DNA from: Pseudomonas tensinigenes
GTDB taxonomy: Bacteria; Pseudomonadota; Gammaproteobacteria; Pseudomonadales; Pseudomonadaceae
NCBI RefSeq assembly: GCF_014268445.2
Contig: NZ_CP077089.1
Span: 2,349,501-2,413,500, forward strand
Reading direction: 5' to 3'
Length of the DNA stretch: 64,000 bases
Each line of letters begins with the position of its first letter. Positions within the stretch are counted from its first letter, which is position 1. The translations under genes and the position numbers were made by a program. The notes under the pieces are model-generated. The model was given only the letters and a program-made list of their open reading frames with translations, had not been told where the DNA came from and did not search any database. Of this stretch, positions 51,601 to 62,300 are shown piece after piece.

Positions 51601-53170
51601 CGTCAACGTCTTGCCGTTGCGTTCACGCTTCTCGGCCGACACGGCGTTCTCGACTTTCCTGGCGGGCACTCAGGACACCTTGCTCGGCGCACTGGAGCAT
51701 CAGGACCTGCCGCTGGACATGATCGTCGAATCCTGTGGCGTGCCGCGCCACAAGGGCATGAACCCGTTGGTGCAAGTGTTGTTCGTGATGAACAACCTGC
51801 CGGGCCGTACCCAATCCATGGGCGATTTGAGCGTCGAGCCGCTGGCGGCGCTGCAGAGCCATTCTAAATTCGACATGGCATTGTTCGTTGACGAAGAAGA
51901 AGGGCAATTGCTGGGTAATTGGCAATTCGCCACAACCTTGTTCGGACACGAGCGCATTCAGTACCTGGTGCAGGCCTGGATAGCCCTGTTGGAACAGATC
52001 GTCGCTGATCAGGACATTCAATTGGGAGCTATCAGCATGCCAGTCGAAAATTTAGCAGTGGCCGCCAAACCCGCTGCCCCCGGACCCAAGGCCGACAAAC
52101 TGGGCAAGTTCCTCAAGCGTGGCGCCGCCCCGGTGGCCAAGGTTCGCCCGGCGCCGATCCGCGAATCGCTGATCGCTGCGCCGCAGCCGTTCCCGCTGTT
52201 GATGGAACCGAACGAGCCGCAGCTGGATTTGATCGAGTGGATCAAGCACAACCGGCCGCTGATCGAAGAAAAACTGGCGACTCACGCCGGCATTCTCTTT
52301 CGCGGTTTCGAGCTCGACGGCATTCAGGGTTTTGAAGCGTTCGCCGAAGCGATCCAGCCAGGCCTGTACGGCCAGTACGGCGACCTGCCGAAGAAAGAGG
52401 GCGGCAAGAATACCTACCGCTCCACGCCGTACCCGGAACGCAAGATGATCCTGTTCCACAACGAGAGCTCGCACCAGGATCGCTGGCCGCGCAAGCAGAT
52501 GTTCTATTGCGAGCAAGCGGCGCCGGTCGGCGGTGCAACGCCGGTGGTGGACTGCCGCTTGATGTACGAAAAACTGCCGGCAGAGCTGCGTGACAAGTTC
52601 GAGTCCAAAGGCTTGCTGTATGTGCGCACCTTCACCGACAACCTCGACGTGTCGTGGCAGCACTTCTTCAAGACCGAAGACCGTGCCGAAGTCGAAGCCC
52701 GCTGCCGCGCGGGCGGTATCGAGTGGCGCTGGCTCGACAACAACGAACTGCAAACCCGCACACCGGGGCCGGCGATCATTCGTCACCCGATCACCGGCGC
52801 CAAGTCATTTTTCAATCAGGTGCAGTTGCACCACATCTACTGGCTGGAGCCGGATGTGCGTGAAGACCTGTTGTCGATGTTCGGCGCCGAGCGCATGCCG
52901 CGTCATGTGTATTACGGCGACGGCACACCGATCGAAGACGACGTGATGCAGCGCATTGGCGAGCTGTACGAAGAGTGCGCCGTGCGATTCGACTGGCAGA
53001 AAGGCGATGCCATTCTGCTCGACAACATGCTGGTGGCGCATGCCCGTGATCCGTTCGAGGGCCCGCGCAAGATTGTCGTCGCCATGGGTGACATGTACGA
53101 CCACAGCAGCCTGGAGCGCCCGGCCAGCAACGCCCGGGCGGCATTGAATACCGAGGAAAGCGGCGCATGA
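39644..53170 (+). CDS. pvdJ: Pyoverdine NRPS: C-A(Gly)-T / C-A(Thr)-T-E / C-A(Ala)-T / C - aspartyl beta-hydroxylase
   Basis: 4508 aa. Module 1: C (HHIISDG at 183), A (660), carrier Ser1053; code D-I-L-Q-L-G-L-I-W is the classic Gly code. Module 2: C (1237), A (1715), carrier Ser2127, E (HHLAVDG at 2306); code D-F-W-N-V-G-M-V-H is the Thr code, so D-allo-Thr. Module 3: C (2777, D-accepting), A (3240), carrier Ser3634; code D-L-W-N-N-C-L-V-Y, Ala-like. Then a C domain (HHIISDG at 3830) without an A domain, a Pro/Ala/Lys linker (about 4130-4165), and a TauD/SyrP-type Fe(II)/2-oxoglutarate hydroxylase (about 4170-4490; His4272-x-Glu4274, His4466, Arg in GPRK). The acceptor amino acid for the last C domain is loaded by the next protein. 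Its last 4 bases overlap the next gene (ATGA). Confidence 0.92.
52151..53114 (+). other. Fused aspartyl beta-hydroxylase domain (IbetaH-Asp type)
   Basis: The C-terminal domain of the 4508-aa NRPS. It has FHNESSHQDRWPRK with the H-x-E iron triad, the distal His in MLVAHARDPFEGPRK, and an Arg for 2-oxoglutarate. SyrP-like hydroxylases fused to the end of an NRPS are the class reported to make L-threo-beta-hydroxyaspartate in siderophores. The next protein's A domain has an Asp code, matching this role. Confidence 0.85.
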
Positions 53171-56100
53171 GCGAAGTCATGAAGGACGTGCAGGATCCGG
53201 GTTTCGCCCTGGCGCCTGAGCAACAGGCGCTGCTTGAGCGCCTGTCGAACACCGCCACCTGTGGCGAGGCCATGCGCTGGCTCAGCGTTGGCATTGACGG
53301 TGATCTGGATCCGCAACGTTTGCAGGCCGCGTTCGATACCGTACTGACACAGCAGCCGATGCTGTTGGCGCGGCTGGATAAGGTCAGCGGTTTTCACGGT
53401 TTGCGTCAGGCTGCGGCCGACGCCGGACGCTTCCCGCTGACGATCCATGCCGGCGAGCAACGCGGCGGGGACGTTCAGGCGCAAATCAGCGAATCGCTGG
53501 AACGCGCCTTTGTCGTCGGCGAATCGGCCAGTGTCCAGGCCGTGCTTTATCGCCTGGCACCCCAGCAATGGCAGCTGCTGCTGGGCATTGCTCGCTACAG
53601 TGCCGACGCGCCATCGTTGAACCTTGTGCTGCAACAAGTGCAGCAAGCGTACGCCGGGGCTCAGCCAACCGAAGACGAAGAGTCGGGGGAATTCGCGCAG
53701 TATCTGGAATGGCGCAGTGAGGTGGTGCTCGATGAAGACGCTGCCAGCGCGCGTAGCTACTGGCAGCAGCACCTGCAAGGTGTGCAGACGGACATCGCAA
53801 CGCCATGGCTGGCCGCTCGCAGCCCCGGCCTCGAAGCGAGTGCCGCCGATACGTGCGTATCGCTGAATCTGCAGTCGGCGCAGCGTGATGCTCTGCATGC
53901 CTTGGCCGAGCAGCTCGGTCAGCCGGTCGCCACGTTGCTGCAAGGCGCGTGGTGGGTGTTGCTGGGGCGTTTGAGCGGGCTTGATCACGCACTGGTCGGT
54001 CTGCGGCATGACAGCCGTGCCGACTATGAGTATTTCGCCAACGCCGTTGGCGTGTTCGAGAAAAGCTTGCCGCTCTCGCTGGATCTGCCTGGCAGCGCGC
54101 GCTTCAGTGACTGGCTGGGGCAACTGGCGGCGCGTGTCGAAGAGCATCGCACCTGGCAGGAATACTGGACGCCGGAACTGGCGCTTGACGCCGCGCGCCC
54201 GGCTTACGGCTTCAGCCTTGGCCAGATCGGCATTGCCGCGAGCAGCGGCGGTCTGCGTTGGAGCGTGGCTGACGCCGTGCAGGTGCAGGCCGACGCTTTC
54301 GAGTTGTTGTTGCAAGTGCAACTGGACGACAACCAGCGTCTTGCCGGTGTTGGTCTGCAGTACGCCGCTTCGCGCTATTCGCCAGCGGCAGCCAACGCCG
54401 TACTGGAACAGTTCGATGTGCTGTTGAGCGCGATTGTCGATGCGCCGCACACCGCACTGGCGCAACTCAACCTGCTCAGTCGCGCCGCCGAACAGCGCTT
54501 GCTGGCAATCAATCCGGCGATACAGGCGCTGGCTGATCAGCGTTATCTGCCTCAGCGCATCGCTGATCTGGCGCTGCGTACGCCGCACGCTATCGCCTTG
54601 ACCGACGCTGAGCAGTCATTGAGCTACGGTCAGTTGCAGGCCCGCGTCGAAAGCGCCGCTCAGGGTTTGAACCATCAAGGTGTCAGCGCAGGCTCGATCA
54701 TTGCGCTGGCGTTGCCACGCTCGGCGGATCTGGTGATCGCGATGTTGGCGAGCTGGCGCCTCGGGTGCGCGTATCTGCCGCTGGATGTGCAGTGGCCACA
54801 GGCGCGTCAGGCGTTGATGCTGGAACAGGCCGGCGCCGCGCTGTTGTTGACCGATGCGGCGCACGTCACGGCTTGGCAGGATCAGCCGTACAAAGCTCGC
54901 ACGCTGGCAGAACTCGGCGTATCGGGCGCGCCGTTGCCGGCGCTTGCGACGCAAGGCACCGACATCGCTTATGTGCTGTTCACCTCCGGCTCTACCGGCA
55001 TGCCTAAAGGTGTGGTGATCGAGCATCGGCAATTGCTCAATTACGTCGCTCAGGCCAGTCAGGCGCTGGGTCTGGAGTCATGCAAAAACTTCGGTTTCAG
55101 TTCTACGGTCGCGGCAGATCTGGGCAACACGGCGTTGTTCGGTGCGCTGTTCAATGGGGCGACCCTGCACGTTGCCAGTGATGCGCAAATGCAGGACGGC
55201 GCATTGTTCGCCGAGTACCTGCAGCAGCATCAGATCGACTGCCTGAAAATCGTCCCGTCGCACCTTGCGGCGTTGCTCGATCATCAGCAGGCAACCTTGC
55301 CGCACACGCTGGTGCTGGGCGGCGAGCCGGTTGCGCCGACGCTGATCGAACGCATTGCGCGGCTGCGCAGTGATTGCCGGGTGTTCAACCACTATGGCCC
55401 GACCGAAGCCACCGTCGGCGTGATGATTCATCCACTGCCACTGGACGGCACGGCCAGCGATTGCTCGGCGCTGAGCTGTGTGCTGGGCAACAATCAGGTG
55501 TATGTGCTGGACGCTGATTTGCGTCTGGCCCCCGTCGGTGTGCTGGGCGAGTTGTACCTGGGCGGTGCGCAATTGTGCCGTGGTTATTTGAATGCCGAGG
55601 CCGATGCGCAGACGTTCATCCAGAGTCCGTTCGATGCGGCGCAGCATTTGTATCGCACGGGTGATCTGGCGCGTTACCGCACGGACGGAGCGATCCAGTT
55701 GCACGGTCGACGCGATCAGCAGGTCAAGGTGCGCGGGTTCCGTATCGAACTCGCGGAAATCGAAGCCGAGTTGCTGCGCCTGCCGGCGGTTGCCGAAGCG
55801 CTGGTGCTGCCTGCCGCGTCGACCGAGCAAGGTCTGCTGGCGTTTATCGTGCCGCAGCAGGGCGCCACAGCGAGTCTGCTCGACACCGCACGTGCCGAAC
55901 TGAGTGCACGTCTGCCCGCCGTGATGGTGCCGCAGCATCTGCAACTGCTCGAGCGTTTTCCACGGCTGGCCAACGGCAAGATCGATCGCAAGGCGCTGCA
56001 ACAATTGGCCGCTACGGCAGCGGATGACGAAGGCGTTGCGCCGCGTGATGCACTGGAGCAATTGCTCGCCGTGCGCATGGCGCAACTGCTGGGGCTTGAA

Positions 56101-56397
56101 CGCTTGAGCATCGAGCGCGACTTTTTCGCGGCCGGAGGCCACTCGCTGTTGGTGATCAAACTGGTCGCCGGTATTCGCAAGTTGCTGCAATGCGAAATTC
56201 ATCCGGGACTGGTTTTCGATCATCCGACCGTGGCGTCGCTGGCGCTGGCGTTACGTGCGGTGGAAAGCAGCCCGGGGCAGTTGGAGAAAATGGCTCAAGT
56301 GCGCCTGCGCATGGAGGCGATGAGTCCTGAGGAAAAGGCCCGTCTGGCCGAGCAGGCGCGACAGTTGCAGGCCGCCAAGGCTGCGCAAACAAGCTGA
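53167..56397 (+). CDS. Pyoverdine NRPS: interface (condensation-like) - A(Asp) - T
   Basis: 1076 aa. Residues about 10-460 form a condensation-superfamily domain in which the HHxxxDG motif is replaced by A142-R143-Y-S-A-D-A-P, so it cannot catalyse condensation; this matches the interface domain described for siderophore aspartyl hydroxylation. The A domain (about 465-945; P-loop YVLFTSGSTGMPKG at 602) has code D-L-T-K-V-G-H-V-G, the classic Asp code. The carrier (Ser993, AGGHSLL) ends the protein, with a charged helical tail (PEEKARLAEQARQLQAAKAA). The upstream protein's C domain and hydroxylase must therefore act in trans on this carrier. Some strains call this gene pvdK; I leave the symbol blank. 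Confidence 0.88.
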   Translation: MSEVMKDVQDPGFALAPEQQALLERLSNTATCGEAMRWLSVGIDGDLDPQRLQAAFDTVLTQQPMLLARLDKVSGFHGLRQAAADAGRFPLTIHAGEQRGGDVQAQISESLERAFVVGESASVQAVLYRLAPQQWQLLLGIARYSADAPSLNLVLQQVQQAYAGAQPTEDEESGEFAQYLEWRSEVVLDEDAASARSYWQQHLQGVQTDIATPWLAARSPGLEASAADTCVSLNLQSAQRDALHALAEQLGQPVATLLQGAWWVLLGRLSGLDHALVGLRHDSRADYEYFANAVGVFEKSLPLSLDLPGSARFSDWLGQLAARVEEHRTWQEYWTPELALDAARPAYGFSLGQIGIAASSGGLRWSVADAVQVQADAFELLLQVQLDDNQRLAGVGLQYAASRYSPAAANAVLEQFDVLLSAIVDAPHTALAQLNLLSRAAEQRLLAINPAIQALADQRYLPQRIADLALRTPHAIALTDAEQSLSYGQLQARVESAAQGLNHQGVSAGSIIALALPRSADLVIAMLASWRLGCAYLPLDVQWPQARQALMLEQAGAALLLTDAAHVTAWQDQPYKARTLAELGVSGAPLPALATQGTDIAYVLFTSGSTGMPKGVVIEHRQLLNYVAQASQALGLESCKNFGFSSTVAADLGNTALFGALFNGATLHVASDAQMQDGALFAEYLQQHQIDCLKIVPSHLAALLDHQQATLPHTLVLGGEPVAPTLIERIARLRSDCRVFNHYGPTEATVGVMIHPLPLDGTASDCSALSCVLGNNQVYVLDADLRLAPVGVLGELYLGGAQLCRGYLNAEADAQTFIQSPFDAAQHLYRTGDLARYRTDGAIQLHGRRDQQVKVRGFRIELAEIEAELLRLPAVAEALVLPAASTEQGLLAFIVPQQGATASLLDTARAELSARLPAVMVPQHLQLLERFPRLANGKIDRKALQQLAATAADDEGVAPRDALEQLLAVRMAQLLGLERLSIERDFFAAGGHSLLVIKLVAGIRKLLQCEIHPGLVFDHPTVASLALALRAVESSPGQLEKMAQVRLRMEAMSPEEKARLAEQARQLQAAKAAQTS
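53194..54546 (+). other. Non-catalytic interface domain
   Basis: It aligns with C domains over ALAPEQQALLERLS, SARSYWQQHLQGV and ATLLQGAWWVLLGRLSG but lacks both active-site histidines (ARYSADAPS in place of HHxxSDGWS). In siderophore NRPSs such domains are proposed to dock the beta-hydroxylase to the Asp-loaded carrier. Confidence 0.8.
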
Positions 56398-56414
56398 CAC
56401 AGAAAGAAACAAAA

Positions 56415-56446
56415 GGCCGTCGCCCAACAGCGTCGGCCTTTTTTTT
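56415..56446 (+). terminator. Rho-independent terminator after the NRPS operon
   Basis: GGCCGTCGC and GCGTCGGCC (one mismatch) around CCAACA, followed by eight T. It separates the NRPS operon from the receptor gene. Confidence 0.85.
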
Positions 56447-56454
56447 AACTTTTT

Positions 56455-56527
56455 GAGTTAATGATAAATAAACTCATTCCGGTTTTTTGGAGGTGCTGCG
56501 TCTTAATAGGGTATGTGGGCAAATCGT
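56455..56527 (+). promoter_or_regulatory. Possible Fur-like site and PvdS-type box upstream of fpvA
   Basis: At 56455-56475 an A/T-rich inverted repeat (GAGTT...AACTC around AATGATAAAT) resembles a Fur box. At 56504-56527 TAATA, 16 bases, CGT resembles the PvdS consensus with two mismatches. The rest of the 337-base gap up to the receptor start holds short open frames without family features. Confidence 0.4.
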
Positions 56528-56734
56528 GTCAGGCAGGGCCGCCAATGCACCGGTTTGTTCAGCAGAAAATATTTCGCCGATGTCCAGCCAGATGATCGAG
56601 CCCGGGGAGGGGCAGATCGCCACGCACTGCCAGGTCGCCCGCAGGGCCCGCGACAGTGTGCGGTTCACGTGTGCAGACAGCGGCGGGCCCGTCGGCCCAA
56701 TGGACTTTCACTTCTACCAATAATAGAGAGCACG

Positions 56735-59215
56735 ATGTCAGCAATTCATGAGTTGAAACCTTTGTTCAAGGCACTCGTCATGTCCCGCGGCCTGCGTTCA
56801 CGCCGAGTGTTGACGGGGCTGGGGCTGGTCTGTGTATTGCCTTTGAGCGCTCAGGTGATGGCTGAAAGCGTCAGCATCAATATCCCGGCGCAATCGTTGC
56901 CACAGGCGCTGCAGGCGTTTGGTCAGCAGACCAACCAGCAAGTGATCTACAACGCTGACGACATGGCCGGGCTCAAGAGCCACGCGGTCAGCGGCAAGAT
57001 GAGCCCGCAGGCGGCCATCGCCGAATTGCTCAGGGGCACCGACGTGCGCTACAGCGTCGAGGGCAACACCCTGATGCTGGTGCGGGGCAGCAACACCCAG
57101 GGTCTGGAGCTGGGTGCGACCAACATCAGCGCACAACAGATCGGCGCGACGACCGAAGGCAGCAACTCCTACACCTCCAACGCAGTGACGATTGGCAAGG
57201 GCACCCACACCCTCAAGGAAATCCCCCAGTCGGTCACGGTGATGACCCGCAAGCAGATGGACGACCAGGACCTGGTCGACCTCAAGGATGCGCTGAACCA
57301 GACCACCGGTGTCGTGGGTCTGCAGGGCGTCGGCAAGGGTTTGATCATCTCCTCGCGCGGTTTCCAGATCGATGACTGGCAGTACGACGGCGTACCGATT
57401 CCACGCAACACCTATTCGCTGGGTAACTGGGCGACTCAGGATCTGGTGTTTTTCGATCGCCTGGAAATCCTGCGCGGTGCCTCCGGGTTGCTGCAAGGCA
57501 CTGGCAGCCCGGGTGGCGCCATCAACCTGGTGCGCAAGCGCGGCCAGGCTGCACCGACTGTGTCCGTGACCGCCAAGGCGGGCTCCTGGGACCATTACGG
57601 TCTGCAAGTAGACGCGGGCGGCCCGCTGAACCAGGCCGGCACCATCCGTGGTCGCCTGGTGGCCGATCAGGACCAAAGCAACTCGTTCATTGATCACGAC
57701 TGGAGCCGGACGTTGTCGTTGTACGGCTCGCTGGACTTCGACCTGAGTGAAGACACCACCCTGGGCCTGGCCGTCAGCCGTTCCGACGGTGATTCGCGTC
57801 CGATGATTCGTGGCCTGCCACGTTACGCTGACGGCAAGATGCCGGATGTCTCGCGCTCCACCTACACCGGTGCACGCTGGAACAGTTCCGACATCGACGT
57901 CACCACGCTTTACGCCGACCTCGAACATCGCTTCAACGAAGACTGGGCACTCAAGGTCGGTGCGGTGCGCATGACCGAGAGCAACAAGGCGAAAAACCAG
58001 CGCGTGCAAAGTGCCGGCGACGGTCTGGAACCGGATGGCAGCGGCGTGCAGTACGCCAACTTCGTGACGGATTTCGACTCGACAAAAGTCGGTATCGACA
58101 TGAACCTGAATGGCAAGTTCGAAGCCTTGTCGATGCAGCAGGAAGTGATGTTGGGCGGTAACTTTTCCCAGCTCGAAACGGACGATCAGCTCGCCCGTAC
58201 CTTCAGCAACAGTAGCGACACGATTTTCGGCGTCAACAATGACCGTCCCGATATCAACTACGACAGCCTGATCGCTTCCGGTGGTCGCGGCACGCTGAGT
58301 AAATACGACGTACGCCAGAAAGGCCTGTATGGCACCTGGCGCGTCAAGCCGATCGACGATCTGACCCTGGTGCTCGGCTCCCGTGTCAGCTGGTATGACT
58401 TCAGCTACAAATCCAAGGCGCAATCCTCGTTCGGCGGCATCACCAAGAACGACCCAAGCACCGCGACCGAAACCGGGGAAGTCACGCCTTACGCCGGTAT
58501 CGTCTATGACCTGAGCCGCGAGTGGGCGGTTTACGCCAGTTACACCGACGTGTTCCAGCCGCAGACCAACCGCGATGCCGGTGGCACCGTGCTCAAACCG
58601 GTGGTCGGCAGCAACTACGAAATCGGTCTCAAGGGCGAGCTGATGGACGGCCGGGTCAACACCTCGTTGGCACTCTTCCGCTACGACCAGGAAAACCGTG
58701 CGGTCAACGACATTGCCGGTGGCTTCGAGTGCGACGGTTCGTATTGCTCGACGGCCTCGGGCAAAGTGCGCAGCCAGGGTATCGACGCCGAGATCAGCGG
58801 CGAAGTGGTGGAAAACCTGCAACTGTTTGCCGGTTACACCTACAACACCACCAAGTACCTCAAAGACCCGGACAGGGAAGGCCGCGTGTTCAGCACCTGG
58901 ACGCCAAAACACATGCTGCGCATGTGGGCCAACTACCAGTTGCCGGGTGAGTGGGATCGTGTCAGCACCGGTCTGGGCTTCACCACTCAGAGCCATACGC
59001 TGGGTTACGAAGGGACTTACGATGTCGCGGGTTACACCGTATGGAACGCCCGTGTCGGCTACCAGCTGACACCGGAAGTCGGTCTGGCCGTGAATGCCAA
59101 CAACCTGTTCGACAAGAAGTACATTGCGGCCGGTTACAACCAGCTCGACGGCAACAACAACTTCGGTGATCCACGCAACCTGATGTTCTCCGTGAAGTGG
59201 ACCCCAAAGTTCTGA
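56735..59215 (+). CDS. fpvA: Ferripyoverdine TonB-dependent receptor, FpvA-like
   Basis: 826 aa from the ATG at 56735 (MSAIHELKPLFKALVMSRG), with AGAGAG upstream; the frame is open further 5' but lacks support. The N-terminus carries a twin-Arg-like stretch and a signal peptide ending near QVMAES. A secretin/TonB N-terminal signalling domain follows (INIPAQSLPQALQAFGQQTNQQVIYN, about 45-110), so the receptor can signal to an anti-sigma factor. The plug (ITTGVVG region) has EIPQSVTVMTRKQMDDQ and ILRGASGLLQGTGSPGGAINLVRK. The barrel ends in SVKWTPKF with terminal Phe. It lies between NRPS genes, as in known pyoverdine loci. No fpvI/fpvR-type sigma/anti-sigma pair is in the window. Confidence 0.9.
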   Translation: MSAIHELKPLFKALVMSRGLRSRRVLTGLGLVCVLPLSAQVMAESVSINIPAQSLPQALQAFGQQTNQQVIYNADDMAGLKSHAVSGKMSPQAAIAELLRGTDVRYSVEGNTLMLVRGSNTQGLELGATNISAQQIGATTEGSNSYTSNAVTIGKGTHTLKEIPQSVTVMTRKQMDDQDLVDLKDALNQTTGVVGLQGVGKGLIISSRGFQIDDWQYDGVPIPRNTYSLGNWATQDLVFFDRLEILRGASGLLQGTGSPGGAINLVRKRGQAAPTVSVTAKAGSWDHYGLQVDAGGPLNQAGTIRGRLVADQDQSNSFIDHDWSRTLSLYGSLDFDLSEDTTLGLAVSRSDGDSRPMIRGLPRYADGKMPDVSRSTYTGARWNSSDIDVTTLYADLEHRFNEDWALKVGAVRMTESNKAKNQRVQSAGDGLEPDGSGVQYANFVTDFDSTKVGIDMNLNGKFEALSMQQEVMLGGNFSQLETDDQLARTFSNSSDTIFGVNNDRPDINYDSLIASGGRGTLSKYDVRQKGLYGTWRVKPIDDLTLVLGSRVSWYDFSYKSKAQSSFGGITKNDPSTATETGEVTPYAGIVYDLSREWAVYASYTDVFQPQTNRDAGGTVLKPVVGSNYEIGLKGELMDGRVNTSLALFRYDQENRAVNDIAGGFECDGSYCSTASGKVRSQGIDAEISGEVVENLQLFAGYTYNTTKYLKDPDREGRVFSTWTPKHMLRMWANYQLPGEWDRVSTGLGFTTQSHTLGYEGTYDVAGYTVWNARVGYQLTPEVGLAVNANNLFDKKYIAAGYNQLDGNNNFGDPRNLMFSVKWTPKF

Positions 59216-59239
59216 TGCACTGAAGGGCCTTCACCGAAG

Positions 59240-59279
59240 CGGCCCACGCTCCTCGAAGAGGGCGTGGGCCGTTTTTTTT
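59240..59279 (+). terminator. Terminator of fpvA
   Basis: CGGCCCACGC pairs with GCGTGGGCCG, followed by eight T. Confidence 0.9.
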
Positions 59280-59341
59280 GCATGCCGTCGGCAGGTGAAT
59301 CGCGGTGGGCGCAGCGCGCGCAGGTGATGTGGCAAATCATG

Positions 59342-59378
59342 CAAAAAAAAACGCAGAAGCCAGCGCTTCTGCGTTTTT
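59342..59378 (-). terminator. Terminator of the convergent NRPS gene (bidirectional)
   Basis: ACGCAGAAGC and GCTTCTGCGT around CAGC. On the minus strand the stem is followed by nine T; on the plus strand by TTTT. Confidence 0.85.
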
Positions 59379-59395
59379 GTTTGCCCGCATGAAAG

Positions 59396-62300
59396 TCAGT
59401 TGTTCAGTGCCGCCTCACACGTCAGGAACACCGCTTCAAAGGACTCGAGCAACGACTCACCGTAAATCATACTGCGGTGGGGCAGGGTGGAATGCACCGA
59501 GCCTTGCAGTCGTCCGCTGACGGTGTGTTCACGCAGCACCTGTTCCGAGTGCAACACCTGCTCCAGGGTCTTGTGCGACAGCGACCACCAGCAACTCGCC
59601 TCGACCTTGAGAGTCGGCAGCGTGAAGGCGTCGTAGGATTTCACCAGTCGGTCATGAATCTCGAACGCCTGGGCGTTCATGATTTCCTGTTTGATGGCGT
59701 CCAGCGTCGCCATCATTTCCTGTTCGCTGGTGGCGGCCTGTTGGCTGGCCCACTGGTAGAAAGCCTTGAGATCGGTTTGCGGGTTTTCGGCGAGGAAGCG
59801 TGCCGCCGGCTCGTGCAGATGCGCGAACATCAGGCTGAACATTTCCACGGCCGTCGCCAGTTCATTTTGTGCACTGAAGTACTCGGGATTTTCTTCTTCC
59901 AGCGGTTTGCGCGGCAGGTCGGCCGGCAACAGGCTGTCCGGCAGTGTGGTATCGACCAGACCGAGGAAGCTCACTTCACGTCCCTGACGCTCCAGTTCGG
60001 CGGCGATGTCCATGGCGATGGAGCCGCCGAGCGACCAGCCCATCAAGCGATACGGGCCGTCAGCCTGTTTATCGATGATCTGTCGGGTGTAATCGGCGAT
60101 CATCTGCGCCCAGGTCTGGGCGTGGGCGTGTTTGTCGGCGAAGCCCGTGTGCATCACGCCGAAGGTGCGCGCGTGTTTGCTCAGGCGTTTGGCCAACGGT
60201 TGGTAGCAGAACACGATGCCGCCGCTGGGATGCAGGCAGAACAGCGGCGGGGCGCTGGCGGCTGAGGCGGAAAGTTCGACCACACATTTGGCTTGCTGCT
60301 GGTGTTGCGTAGCAATGAATTGCGCCAGGGCTTCGACGGTGGCGTGGGCGAGCATTTGCTGCAAGGCGAGTTTGATCCCCAGGCGCGCATTGAGTGCGGC
60401 AATAAACTGGATGGCCAGAATCGAATGCCCGCCCAGTTCGAAGAAGTTGTCGTCGAGGCCAACCCGGTCAACGTGCAGGGTTTCCTGCCAGAGTTCGGCC
60501 AGCGCTTGCTCCAATGCAGTTTCCGGGGCCTTGAAGCGGGTCTCCGATTGACTGATGTCAGGCAGCGGCAACGCCTTGCGATCAAGTTTGCCTGTCGGGC
60601 TGACGGGCATGGCTTCCAGCACCAGCAGATGGCTCGGCACCATGTAGGCGGGCAGACGGCTTTTCAGTTCAGCCTTGAGGGCTGCACGCAGTTGATCGTG
60701 CTGTTCACTCGACAGATCACCGTCGCTCGGCACGATATAACCGATCAACTGCATCCCGGCCAATCCTTCGCGGGCAAGGACCAGGGCTTCGCGAACGGCC
60801 GGGATTTGCAGCAGGCAGGATTCGATTTCACCGAGTTCGATACGGAAGCCGCGAATCTTCACTTGATGATCGAGTCGGCCGACGTATTCGATGACGCCAT
60901 CGGCGCGATAGCGTGCCAGATCACCGGTACGGTACAGACGCCCGCCCTGCGTGCTGAACGGGTCAGGCATGAAGCGTTCGGCGGTCAGCTCCGGGCGCTG
61001 GAAATAGCCCCGGGCCAATAGATCGCCGGCAATCACCAATTCGCCGACGACGCCCACCGGGACCGGTTGGCCACCGCTGTCCAGCAGGTAAATGGCGCGT
61101 CCAGCCAAGGGGCGGCCGATCGGCATGGTTTTCGGCAGCGGCGCATGCCCGGTGACGTAGTCCGTGCAATCGAGCACCGTGGCACTGACCGTGGTTTCCG
61201 TCGGGCCATAGGTGTTGAGCAGGCGCACATGGCCAAGTCCCGCCTTGCCCCACGCCGCCACGCCTTCTGGTGGCATGGCTTCGCCGCCCACGATCACCTG
61301 GCGCAACGGGCCATAGTCACGGACACCGGCAGCGGCAAAATCCCTCGCCAGCATGTTCCAGTACGTGGTGGTCAGGTCGCTCACCGTGAATTGCTTGTCG
61401 AGCAACTGCTGATACCAGGTTTCGCTGTCCCAGATGTCCGGCCCGCGCAGTACCACCGACGCGCCGCAGATCAGCGCCGGGTAGAGCTGTTCGACAAAGG
61501 CATCGAAGTTGAACGTGGCAAATTGCAGCGAACGATCAGCGGCTGTCAGGCCGAGGAATTCCAGGGCGACTTGCGCGTGTCGGGTCAAAGCCGCCTGGGT
61601 AATTCCCACACCTTTTGGTCGACCGGTGGAACCTGAGGTGAACATCACATACGCCAGGTTATGGCCATGGGTACGGCAGGTCGGATTGTCGCTGTGCGCG
61701 CTGTCGGCTAGGTCGAGTTCGTCGACGCACAGCACGCTTACCGCGGCTACCGAGGGCAGGCGCTGGCGCAAAGAGCGCTGGCTGAGCAGCACGCTCAAGC
61801 CGCTGTCTTCGATCATCCAGGTCAGGCGTTCCTGCGGGTATTCGGGATCGAGGGGTACGTACACACCGCCGGCCTTGAGCACCGCCAGCAGGCTGACGAT
61901 CATCCGCGCCGAGCGCTCGACCGCGATGCCTACCCGCACTTCCGGGCCCACGCCGTAGCCGAGCAGGGTCTGTGCCAGGCCATTGGCTGCCGAGTTGAGT
62001 TGGGCATAGCTCATGCGCACGTCATCGCAAATCAGCGCGAGGGCCTGCGGCGTGGCCAGTGCCTGGCGTTCGAAGAGTTGATGCACGCCTTCGCTCGGCA
62101 ATGGCGCAACGGCTGGGTTCCATTGTTCGCGTTGCTGGCGGCACTCGGTGTCGCTCAGCAGCGACAATTCGCTCAGGGCGACCTCGGGATTTGCGGTGAT
62201 GGCGTGCAACAGGTTCTGCCAATGCCCGGCCAACCGCTCGATGGTGGCGGGGCGGTACAGGTCGCGGCTGAATTCGATGTTGGCGTCGATGCGGTTCAGG

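Noticed and set aside
56487..56723. 78-codon open frame between the NRPS operon and fpvA (and a 64-codon one opposite)
   Set aside because: No ribosome site or recognisable family; the region also has to hold the fpvA promoter. A leader peptide cannot be excluded but is not supported.
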